Position numbers and translations under genes: made by a program. From Caldilineaceae bacterium (GTDB taxonomy: Bacteria > Chloroflexota > Anaerolineae > Caldilineales > Caldilineaceae), in the NCBI GenBank assembly GCA_015494005.1, contig WGCB01000636.1, forward strand, positions 1 through 7,721: 7,721 nt of DNA, read 5' to 3'. Positions 1-4,631 of this stretch are shown piece after piece. Each line of letters starts with the position of its first letter. The first letter of the stretch is position 1. The notes under the pieces were generated by a model that was not told where the DNA came from, did no database searches, and was given only the letters and a program-made list of their open reading frames with translations.

Positions 1-54
1 ACCTCGATGCTATTACGAAGTTCGCGATGGCCTAGCGCTTTCGAAAAGATTTCC

Positions 55-83
55 TTGACGAGCAGGATCCGGTCTTGTATAGT
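55..83 (+). promoter_or_regulatory. Sigma-70/sigma-A-type promoter in repeat copy 1
   Basis: The -35 box TTGACG (55-60) and -10 box TATAGT (78-83) are separated by exactly 17 bp. Transcription would start near 90, leaving a leader of about 310 nt before the HAD phosphatase start at 401. The same two boxes with the same spacing are kept in repeat copy 2, which supports a functional element. Confidence 0.75.
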
Positions 84-151
84 GAGACCACTGTGCCAGC
101 CCGGGCATGAAAAGCCGGTTCTTACTTCGCACCTCGCCCCCCTCCGCTGAA

Positions 152-179
152 CAATATGCGGTTGGTTTTCCGCATATTG
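152..179 (+). promoter_or_regulatory. Perfect 10-bp palindrome, operator-like or RNA hairpin (copy 1, site A)
   Basis: The arms CAATATGCGG (152-161) and CCGCATATTG (170-179) pair perfectly around an 8-nt spacer. The site lies about 60 nt downstream of the predicted transcription start. There is no T-run after it, so it is not an intrinsic terminator. Its half-sites match those of site B (241-257), which suggests one binding protein or two similar RNA hairpins. Confidence 0.6.
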
Positions 180-240
180 CCGCTTACCTGTCCGTGTTTG
201 CAGAAAAGTTCCCAGAATACACGCTGAATCTGAAGGACAA

Positions 241-257
241 TGCGGACCGATTCCGCA
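241..257 (+). promoter_or_regulatory. Palindrome TGCGGA-N5-TCCGCA (copy 1, site B)
   Basis: The arms TGCGGA (241-246) and TCCGCA (252-257) are perfect inverted repeats with a 5-nt spacer. This is the same TGCGG/CCGCA half-site pair as site A. The centres of the two sites are about 84 bp apart, close to eight helical turns. The equivalent site is kept perfectly in repeat copy 2. Confidence 0.5.
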
Positions 258-279
258 CAATCAATAGCTGCGGACTGCG

Positions 280-338
280 TCCGCTGGCTGGGCCTGGCTG
301 CGCTTGCGGCGGCCCAACCAGCGGATGAGCCGTTGGGC
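280..338 (+). repeat. Long imperfect inverted repeat between the repeat module and the HAD gene
   Basis: A 15-nt arm at 280-294 (TCCGCTGGCTGGGCC) is complementary, except at one position, to GGCCCAACCAGCGGA at 311-325. Overlapping it are GCCCAAC (312-318) and GTTGGGC (332-338), which are also mutually complementary and match the RYYYAAC and GTTRRRY core boxes of integron attC sites. The boxes are far closer together than in a normal attC site. The remaining 60 bp to the HAD start (339-400) hold only a weak ribosome-binding site. Confidence 0.5.
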
Positions 339-400
339 GGCGTGGCTAGAAGCTGGAACGGACGTGCCCTGGGCAACCGCACACGAGCGAGGTACGGCGC

Positions 401-1120
401 ATGAGACCACTCCGAGCTCTGCTCCTCGACCTGGATGGAACCCTCCTCGACGGAAGCGGCCTCCAAGAGTCGATACGCCAAACATGCGAATTCATCGCTG
501 CGAGTCAGCCAGGACTAGACGCTTCTCGCCTGGTCGAAGCCAACGCCAAGATCTGGCGTGAGTATTGGCAGGACGTAGAGCGCGAGTGGATGCTTGGCGA
601 GCTCACTGGCTCGGCGGTGAGCCGCGAAGCGTGGCGCCGTACGCTGAGTGCATGTGGATGCAACAACGAGGCGCTCGTACACCTCGCTTCCGAGACTCAT
701 CACAAGCTAGGGCGTCAGGCGCATCGTCTATTCGATGATGCTCAAGAGGTGTGCCGTTCCATGAAACAGGCAGGCGTGCCGCTAGCGCTCGTTACGAACG
801 GCGCTTCTGACACCCAGCGCGAGAAGTTGCAGGTTCTAGGCATACATGGGTGGTTTGACACGATCGTCATCTCCGGCGAAGTCAAAGCCGCAAAGCCCGA
901 TGAGGCAGTCTTTCGCTTGGCCCTCGATGGGCTCGGCGTTGAGCGACGGGGGGTCTGGCATGTTGGCGATAGCCTGACGACCGACGTGGCTGGAGCCAGG
1001 GCAGCGGGCCTCGTGGCAGTCTGGCTCAATCGTGGCAGGAGTAGCCGCTCGCAGGCGGACCCTGAGCCAGATCTTGAGATCCAGTCGCTCTTGGATCTCT
1101 TGTCCCTACAAGACCCGTGA
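401..1120 (+). CDS. HAD superfamily hydrolase (subfamily IA, phosphatase-like)
   Basis: The 239-residue protein has all four motifs of haloacid dehalogenase-type phosphohydrolases. Motif I is DLDGT with nucleophile D10 and general acid D12. Motif II is VTNG with T132. Motif III is lysine K165 in KAAKP. Motif IV is GDSLTTD with D190 and D195. Residues 15-105 form the helical cap expected of subfamily IA (phosphoglycolate phosphatase, beta-phosphoglucomutase and dehalogenase relatives). The length is normal for the family. The enzyme is cytosolic and probably removes phosphate from a small metabolite, but the substrate cannot be read from the sequence. The start at 401 puts motif I next to the N-terminus and has a weak purine stretch (CGAGG) 8 nt upstream. 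The gene is probably transcribed from the promoter at 55-83. Codon use is less GC-rich than in the right half of the window. Confidence 0.88.
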   Translation: MRPLRALLLDLDGTLLDGSGLQESIRQTCEFIAASQPGLDASRLVEANAKIWREYWQDVEREWMLGELTGSAVSREAWRRTLSACGCNNEALVHLASETHHKLGRQAHRLFDDAQEVCRSMKQAGVPLALVTNGASDTQREKLQVLGIHGWFDTIVISGEVKAAKPDEAVFRLALDGLGVERRGVWHVGDSLTTDVAGARAAGLVAVWLNRGRSSRSQADPEPDLEIQSLLDLLSLQDP

Positions 1121-1388
1121 AACGCAACGTGATTGGAACACGGAAGGCACGGCCCGCATGAGCCCAACCCTGGATATCCGTCTGTTGGGCGGATTCTCAC
1201 TCCACCACAACGATGCGCCTGTAGAGGCCATCCGCTCTCCCCGCCAACAAGCCTTGCTTGCCTTTCTCGTGCTGCACGGCCAGGTGCCCCAGTCGCGCCG
1301 GTTTGTGGCCTTTACGTTTTGGCCGGATAGCGCCGAGCGTCGGGCCAGAAACAACCTGCGCAAGGCGCTCTACAACTTACGCCAAACC

Positions 1389-1520
1389 TTCACAGCACAG
1401 GGACTGCAGGGCATGCTCAAAGAAGGGAGCACAAGCAGAGTGAAGGTGGTGGAGCAGCTATTGTCCGGCATGAGCGCACGTTTGGAGGTCATGTATTTCG
1501 CCTTCGGCAGCAACGACTTT
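1389..1520 (+). pseudogene. GYD-domain protein fragment
   Basis: Within the chimeric frame, the residues FTAQGLQGMLKEG, STSRVKVVEQLLSGM and LEVMYFAFGSNDF resemble the first half of GYD-domain proteins. These are small proteins of about 95-105 residues with the pattern YTAEG..GLLKEGG..R...VEQL, G.R.E..YFAFG..D. The start codon and first strand are missing, and after DFV the expected remainder is lost or deleted. A short tail at about residues 122-135 (NAADPVTTSG) may be a remnant of the NASGAV..TT region, implying an internal deletion. The family's molecular function is not well defined. Recognition is from memory of the family pattern. Confidence 0.55.
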
Positions 1521-1576
1521 GTTAGTAACGCGGCTGACCCCGTAACCACATCCGGCGGGAAGCTGGCCGGCGCCAA

Positions 1577-1603
1577 TAGGGGCGAAAAAATTTTTCGCCC
1601 CTA
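1577..1603 (+). repeat. Perfect 13-bp-arm palindrome of the TAGGGGCG...CGCCCCTA type
   Basis: The arms TAGGGGCGAAAAA and TTTTTCGCCCCTA flank a single central A. The A/T-rich centre and GC-rich outer arms resemble dispersed GTAGGGGC...GCCCCTAC palindromes that I recall from Chloroflexota and some cyanobacterial genomes. As RNA it would fold into a long hairpin. No T-run follows on the plus strand, so it is not a classical terminator. It sits at the scar between the GYD fragment and repeat copy 2. Confidence 0.7.
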
Positions 1604-1721
1604 CCCGTGTGCGAAATCGCCGAGATCGTCACGCAGGACCATGACCCACCACTGGCCCGCGACGGCCCAGACAATTGAGATACGAAGCTCGCGATGGCCC
1701 CGCGCTTTCGAAAAGATTTCC

Positions 1722-1750
1722 TTGACAAGCAGGATCCGGTCTTGTATAGT
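1722..1750 (+). promoter_or_regulatory. Sigma-70/sigma-A-type promoter in repeat copy 2
   Basis: A consensus -35 box TTGACA (1722-1727) and -10 box TATAGT (1745-1750) are separated by 17 bp. Transcription would start near 1757, about 293 nt before the methyltransferase start codon. Confidence 0.78.
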
Positions 1751-1818
1751 GAGACCACTGCGCCATCCCCGGCATGAAAAGCAGGTTCTTACTTCGCACC
1801 TCGCCCCCCTCCGTTGAA

Positions 1819-1846
1819 CAATGTGCGGTTGGATTTCCGCATATTG
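1819..1846 (+). promoter_or_regulatory. Palindrome, copy 2 of site A
   Basis: The arms CAATGTGCGG and CCGCATATTG correspond to site A of copy 1, with one A-to-G change. As RNA the changed position would still pair as G-U, so the hairpin survives. As a DNA operator, one half-site is slightly altered. Confidence 0.55.
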
Positions 1847-1909
1847 CCGCTTACCTGTCCGTGTTTGCAGAAAAGTTCCCAGAATACATGCTGAGAATCT
1901 GAAAGATTG

Positions 1910-1926
1910 TGCGGATTGATTCCGCA
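1910..1926 (+). promoter_or_regulatory. Palindrome, copy 2 of site B
   Basis: TGCGGA (1910-1915) and TCCGCA (1921-1926) surround a 5-nt spacer. The arms are identical to site B of copy 1 while the spacer differs (TTGAT instead of CCGAT), suggesting that the arms are under constraint. Confidence 0.5.
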
Positions 1927-1976
1927 TAATCAATAGCTGCATCCGAGCACGGGGCGGTCGGACGCAACTGCGCACT

Positions 1977-1993
1977 GGAGCGGACACCGCTCC
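1977..1993 (+). repeat. Small GC-rich hairpin in the methyltransferase leader
   Basis: GGAGCGG (1977-1983) and CCGCTCC (1987-1993) pair around a 3-nt loop. The hairpin lies outside the repeated module, about 55 nt before the start codon and upstream of the ribosome-binding site. No T-run follows, so it is not a terminator. Confidence 0.45.
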
Positions 1994-2049
1994 GGGGCGG
2001 CGCCGGGATGCCGCTCACCTCGCGCCCCGATGGACCGGAGGAGAAGCTC

Positions 2050-2889
2050 ATGGTAAATGAACCCAACCTTGCGGATCAGATTGAAGGAGCGCGGGCGTAT
2101 GAGGGCCTGCATGTGCCGGCTCTCTTCGAGCAATGGTGCCCTCGTGTGCTCGATGCGGCTGGCGTAGAGGTCGGGCAGAGTGTCCTGGACGTAGCTTGCG
2201 GCACGGGCGTTCTGGCCAGAGAAGCAACCGCTCGCGTCGGTCCTGCGGGGCGGGTCGCCGGGGTTGATCCAGGGGCCGGTATGTTGGCTGTGGCAGGAGA
2301 GTTGGCACCCAACGTGGAATGGCAGGAGGGCACGGCCGAATCCCTTCCATTTCGGGACCAGTCGTTCGATGCGGTTGTTAGTCAGTTCGGCCTGATGTTC
2401 TTCTCGGATCGCACGAAAGCACTAAGCGAAATGGTTCGGGTTTTGAAACCTGGCGGCAGGCTGGCCGTGGCAGTTTGGGATAGCCTGGACAACTCTGACG
2501 CCTATCCAATTGCGGTGAAGCTCCTCGAGCGTCTGGCGGGTGATGACGCCGCCAACGCATTGCGAGCTCCGTTTGTGCTCGGTGACAAAGATGCGTTAGT
2601 CGCGCTGTTTGAGGGTTCGGGAGTGGAGTCGGTGGGCATCGAGACCGTGATTGGTGAGGCCCGCTTCCCAAGTATCAAGACAATGGTCGAAGCGGATCTG
2701 AGGGGTTGGTTGCCGGTTATGGGAGTCTTTCTGAATGAGGACCAAATTCAGGGCATTCTGGAGGAGGCCGAGACCGCCCTTGCAGAATACGTTACCGCAG
2801 AGGGTGATATGGTGTTCAATGCACCTGCGCACATCGTCACAGGAGTCAACCACCACCGGCAAAGCCGGTGGCTTGAAGGGGGCACCTAG
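2050..2889 (+). CDS. Class I SAM-dependent methyltransferase (type 11-like), 3' end formed by an insertion sequence
   Basis: The ATG at 2050 is chosen because GGAGGAG (2037-2043) sits 6 nt upstream. An earlier in-frame ATG at 2008 has no such site. The 279-residue protein shows the Rossmann methyltransferase motifs. Motif I is VLDVACGTGVLAREA (46-60), which binds S-adenosylmethionine. The acidic end of strand 2 is in GVDPGAGML (71-79). Then come EGTAESLPF (93-101), FDAVVSQFGLMFF (106-118) and LKPGGRLAVAVW (132-143). The C-terminal half resembles small-molecule methyltransferases ending in FNAPAHIVTG. Residues from about 266 onward (VNHHRQSRWLEGGT) are read from the IS200 end and replace the last few native residues. 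The core is complete, so activity is plausible. The substrate is unknown. The promoter at 1722-1750 probably drives it. Confidence 0.87.
   Translation: MVNEPNLADQIEGARAYEGLHVPALFEQWCPRVLDAAGVEVGQSVLDVACGTGVLAREATARVGPAGRVAGVDPGAGMLAVAGELAPNVEWQEGTAESLPFRDQSFDAVVSQFGLMFFSDRTKALSEMVRVLKPGGRLAVAVWDSLDNSDAYPIAVKLLERLAGDDAANALRAPFVLGDKDALVALFEGSGVESVGIETVIGEARFPSIKTMVEADLRGWLPVMGVFLNEDQIQGILEEAETALAEYVTAEGDMVFNAPAHIVTGVNHHRQSRWLEGGT
2853..2871 (-). repeat. Right-end hairpin of the IS200 element
   Basis: CCACCGGC (2853-2860) and GCCGGTGG (2864-2871) form a perfect 8-bp stem with a 3-nt loop. It lies near the tnpA-distal end, where TnpA binds the folded single strand. The left-end hairpin has the same stem length and loop size. 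Confidence 0.75.
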
Positions 2890-2898
2890 AAGGTGCGA
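2885..2898 (-). repeat. 14-nt inverted repeat linking the two IS ends (3' partner)
   Basis: CCTAGAAGGTGCGA here is the exact reverse complement of TCGCACCTTCTAGG at 3363-3376. On the tnpA transcript this copy lies just past the stop codon and the other lies in the 5' leader, so the two ends of the message can pair over 14 bases. The sequence also lies in a local 5-bp hairpin, GCACC/GGTGC (2882-2896). Confidence 0.7.
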
Positions 2899-2905
2899 TG
2901 GTGCG

Positions 2906-3343
2906 TTAGTCGATTAAGCGACGTTGTACGGCTTCTTGTTCTTTGGCGGTCTGCCACCTCACATACTTGCGAATCTCTTCTTCGTCCAGCCCAACCGTGC
3001 TCACACAATAGCCCCGAGACCACACATGCTGCCCCCAATAACGTTTCCGCAAGGCGGGAAATCGGTCGAACAGTCGCAAGGCCAGCTTCCCTTTCAGAAA
3101 GCCGATGATCTCAGACACCGCATACTTCGGTGGGATTACCAACACCACATGCACGTGATCCGGCTGCACATTGAGCTCCAGCACTTCCATCCCCTCCTTT
3201 TGGTTGCAAAGTCGGTAGGCCTGCTGGACAACGTACTCTTTCACCTCTTCTTGTAGTATCTTGTACCGATACTTCGGACAAAACACCACATGGTACTTGC
3301 ATTCATACACCGAATGCGATAACTTCCTAAGTCGGCGAGTCAT
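2906..3343 (-). CDS. tnpA: IS200/IS605-family transposase TnpA (Y1 HUH nuclease)
   Basis: The 145-residue protein is full length for the family (usually about 130-155). It opens with SHSVYECKYHVVFCPKYRYKIL, as most TnpA proteins do. The HUH metal-binding motif is DHVHVV with H63 and H65. The catalytic tyrosine is Y127 in IRKYVRWQ, with Q131 one helical turn later as third metal ligand, the same arrangement known from IS608 TnpA. GYCVSTVG (111-118) precedes the tyrosine helix. No key residue is missing, so the enzyme should be active, cutting single-stranded DNA at the hairpin ends. Two adjacent ATGs (3346 and 3343) are possible starts. The second has AGGAG 7 nt upstream and the first only 4 nt. 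An upstream in-frame ATG at 3403 lacks support. The start lies in a hairpin, suggesting weak translation. Confidence 0.94.
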   Translation of the reverse strand: MTRRLRKLSHSVYECKYHVVFCPKYRYKILQEEVKEYVVQQAYRLCNQKEGMEVLELNVQPDHVHVVLVIPPKYAVSEIIGFLKGKLALRLFDRFPALRKRYWGQHVWSRGYCVSTVGLDEEEIRKYVRWQTAKEQEAVQRRLID

Positions 3344-3395
3344 CATAGGTCTCCTATTAGTTTCGCACCTTCTAGGCAGACCTATGATACTCGCC
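3334..3395 (-). promoter_or_regulatory. Hairpin covering the tnpA start codon
   Basis: GGCGAGT (3334-3340) and ATCATAGGTCT (3342-3352), with a one-base bulge at 3341, pair with AGACCTATGAT (3378-3388) and ACTCGCC (3389-3395). This gives an 18-bp stem with a 25-nt loop. On the minus-strand transcript, the 3' arm holds both candidate ATGs and the first tnpA codons, and part of the AGGAG ribosome site lies at the loop edge. Occlusion of the tnpA start by structure is established for IS200 of enterobacteria. Here it is inferred from sequence alone. Confidence 0.72.
3363..3376 (-). repeat. 14-nt inverted repeat linking the two IS ends (5' partner)
   Basis: TCGCACCTTCTAGG on the plus strand is exactly complementary to 2885-2898. 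It sits entirely inside the loop of the hairpin that covers the tnpA start, where it would be exposed for pairing. Confidence 0.7.
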
Positions 3396-3428
3396 ATACT
3401 CAATACACTGGTAAAACCGTTACTCAGT

Positions 3429-3447
3429 CCACTGCCAGAGGCAGTGG
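3429..3447 (-). repeat. Left-end hairpin of the IS200 element
   Basis: CCACTGCC (3429-3436) and GGCAGTGG (3440-3447) form a perfect 8-bp stem with a 3-nt loop. It is the counterpart of the right-end hairpin at 2853-2871, and it lies upstream of tnpA in the gene's orientation. Confidence 0.72.
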
Positions 3448-3469
3448 TTTAAGCTGGAACAATAAACAG

Positions 3470-3523
3470 AGCAGCAATTTTTAGATGATTTTAACCTGCA
3501 CTCCGCGGTTTGGCTGGTATAGT
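3470..3523 (+). promoter_or_regulatory. Repeated promoter block, copy 1, upstream of the zinc-ribbon DUF5684-like gene
   Basis: The 30 bases at 3470-3499 recur at 4632-4661 with a single difference, in front of the paralogous gene. An extended -10 box, TGG followed by TATAGT (3518-3523), lies the same distance downstream in both copies. At the -35 position, 17 bp upstream, is a weak CCTGCA (3495-3500), so the TG extension and the AT-rich upstream block may carry much of the strength. Transcription would start near 3530, leaving about 80 nt of leader. Nothing else is recognised in 3524-3609. Confidence 0.65.
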
Positions 3524-3609
3524 ATAGAACGGGATCGGGGGTTTCGCCACCCCTTCGGACCCACATCATCTTTCCGGCGCCCACCCACACCCATCCAGAA
3601 CAAGGCCCC

Positions 3610-4482
3610 ATGGACATCCAGAAACTCACCTGCCCCTCCTGCGGCGCTTCCTTGAGCGTGCCCCGTGGCGCGTCCCGGGTCACCTGTGACTACTGCGGCA
3701 ACACCCTGGGGGTGACCCTCTCCGGAAAGGGCGCCACCCTGGAGCTGGTCCAGCAGGTGGCGGAGACCGTGGCGGCCAGCGGTGAGTCCACCCGCTCGGC
3801 CATCGAAGACGCCAGCCAGGTCACCCAGGCCGAGCTGCGTCGCCTGCAGTTGACCCAGGAGCTCACGGCCACCCAGCTCCAGCTCACCAACATCCGCGGG
3901 GAGATCCGGGCTCTGGAGCGGGAAAAGCCCTCACCCAAGGTCCGCCATCAGCTGCGGGAGTTGCGCCAGCGGGAGCAGGAACTGAAGGGCCGGATTGCCG
4001 AGCTCGAATACCGGCTGGATCCCTCTCGAAAGCGGGAAGCCGCGGTGAAGGCAGAAGCGCCCCGGCGGTCCTGGGGCTGCGCGGGGATCGTGGTTGGGCT
4101 GGGGATCCTGCTGCTCCTGGGAAGTTTCGGGGCCGAGACATCCGAGGACAGCGCGGCCATGGTTCAGCTCGCGATCCTCACGGTGGTGATCGGCTCCCTG
4201 TGGCGCATCTTTACCAAAGCGGACAAGCCCGGTTGGGCCGCGCTGGTTCCCTTCTACAACGTGGTGGTGCTGGCGGAGGTGGTGGGGCGTCCCTGGTGGT
4301 GGGTGCTGCTCCTGTTCGTTCCGCTGGCCAATCTGATCGTGCTCGCCCTGCTGGCCGTGGATCTGGCCCGATCCTTCGGCAAGGGAATTGGGTTCGGCAT
4401 TGGCATGATCTTCCTGCCTTTCCTCTTCTTCCCCATCCTGGCCTTCGGTGACGCGGCGTATCAGGGCCCCGTCGCCGGTTAA
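3610..4482 (+). CDS. Zinc-ribbon, coiled-coil and DUF5684-like membrane protein
   Basis: The 290-residue protein has three parts. Residues 6-32 form a zinc ribbon with ligands C8, C11, C26 and C29 (CPSCG and CDYCG). Residues about 60-140 are helical and charged, rich in Leu, Glu, Gln and Arg in a heptad-like pattern, so probably a coiled coil. From about residue 157 there is a hydrophobic segment, followed by a membrane domain (about 184-288) with WRIFTKADKPGWAALVPFYN, GRPWWW, DLARSFGKG and FFPILAFGDAAYQGP. This last part matches the small membrane family I recall as DUF5684, whose function is not established. The ribbon and coil should face the cytoplasm. The closest relative here is the next gene, which has the membrane domain only. 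The ribosome site is weak (AAGG 5 nt upstream). The gene forms a single unit with its own promoter and terminator. Confidence 0.85.
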   Translation: MDIQKLTCPSCGASLSVPRGASRVTCDYCGNTLGVTLSGKGATLELVQQVAETVAASGESTRSAIEDASQVTQAELRRLQLTQELTATQLQLTNIRGEIRALEREKPSPKVRHQLRELRQREQELKGRIAELEYRLDPSRKREAAVKAEAPRRSWGCAGIVVGLGILLLLGSFGAETSEDSAAMVQLAILTVVIGSLWRIFTKADKPGWAALVPFYNVVVLAEVVGRPWWWVLLLFVPLANLIVLALLAVDLARSFGKGIGFGIGMIFLPFLFFPILAFGDAAYQGPVAG

Positions 4483-4516
4483 CCGCCCAGGACTCCCCCT
4501 GGAGCCGCTTGCATGG

Positions 4517-4546
4517 AACGCCGTCGGGGCTTCTCGGCGGCGTTTT
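4517..4546 (+). terminator. Intrinsic terminator after the zinc-ribbon gene
   Basis: AACGCCGTCG (4517-4526) pairs with CGGCGGCGTT (4535-4544), including one G-U pair, around an 8-nt loop, and TTTT follows. It lies 35 bp past the stop codon. A near-identical hairpin follows the paralogous gene. Confidence 0.8.
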
Positions 4547-4631
4547 CCGTTGGTCGCCGCAAACGAACGGTGCCCGGATCGAACCCTTCTTCGCTGGTCA
4601 CTCCCTTTGAGTGTGCCAGGTCAGCAAATGA

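Larger units (their letters stand above)
14..271 (+). repeat. Direct repeat copy 1: promoter-leader module
   Basis: This stretch is repeated in the same orientation at 1681-1940. The alignment runs with a constant offset of 1667 bp up to about position 225. There a 2-bp insertion in the second copy shifts it to 1669. Similarity starts at TACGAAG and ends at AATCAATAGCTGC, and outside these limits the two contexts are unrelated. The module contains a strong promoter (55-83) and two palindromes (152-179 and 241-257). It lies upstream of the HAD phosphatase gene at 401, whereas copy 2 lies upstream of a methyltransferase gene. No transposase or target duplication is visible for the repeat itself. 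A 73-codon frame starting at 107 runs through it without a ribosome-binding site, so I treat the module as non-coding leader. Confidence 0.9.
1158..1817 (+). pseudogene. Truncated SARP/AfsR-like regulator fused to foreign sequence
   Basis: Translation from the ATG at 1158 (GGAAGG 10 nt upstream) gives LDIRLLGGFSL, then SPRQQALLAFLVLH, FTFWPDSAERRARNNLRKAL and YNLRQ. This is the N-terminal winged-helix segment of SARP/AfsR-type regulators, where the WPDS..AR.NLR..L pattern is typical of large Chloroflexota and actinobacterial regulators. Family resemblance stops at about residue 77. The frame then continues through a GYD-domain fragment (residues 78 to about 121), the palindrome at 1577-1603 and the promoter repeat, and stops at 1817. 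The bacterial transcriptional activator domain and all later domains of the normal large regulator are missing. The gene follows the HAD gene by 37 bp and could be co-transcribed with it. A functional 219-residue product is unlikely but cannot be excluded. Confidence 0.72.
1681..1940 (+). repeat. Direct repeat copy 2: promoter-leader module
   Basis: This is the second copy of the module at 14-271, in the same orientation. Differences are scattered point changes plus a 2-bp insertion near 1893, so the copies are not a very recent duplication. The promoter and both palindromes are kept. The sequence on either side is unrelated to that around copy 1. The module lies about 110 bp upstream of the methyltransferase start. 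The short frame starting at 1774 is cut to 42 codons here, which argues against a conserved peptide. Confidence 0.9.
2845..3460 (-). mobile_element. IS200-type insertion sequence (IS200/IS605 family, tnpA only)
   Basis: The element contains one gene, a single-strand Y1 transposase on the minus strand, bounded by subterminal hairpins as expected for the family. It has no tnpB and no terminal inverted repeats of the DDE type. The 2845 edge is inferred from the loss of methyltransferase similarity and the GTCAA (TTGAC on the minus strand) just outside the right-end hairpin. The other edge is uncertain, between the left-end hairpin (3447) and the promoter block that starts at 3470. Such elements move as single-stranded circles and do not duplicate their target, so no target repeat is expected. 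Confidence 0.82.

Noticed and set aside
107..328. A 73-codon frame in repeat copy 1 as a small peptide gene
   Set aside because: It has no ribosome-binding site, and the equivalent frame in copy 2 ends after 42 codons because of the 2-bp insertion. The module is better read as non-coding leader.
2008..2049. The upstream ATG at 2008 as the methyltransferase start
   Set aside because: No ribosome-binding site precedes it, while the in-frame ATG at 2050 has GGAGGAG at ideal spacing and the family's usual N-terminus.
3347..3403. An N-terminal extension of TnpA from an ATG at 3403
   Set aside because: The extra residues are not part of the family, and the extension runs through the leader hairpin. 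AGGAG and the family N-terminus support 3343 or 3346.
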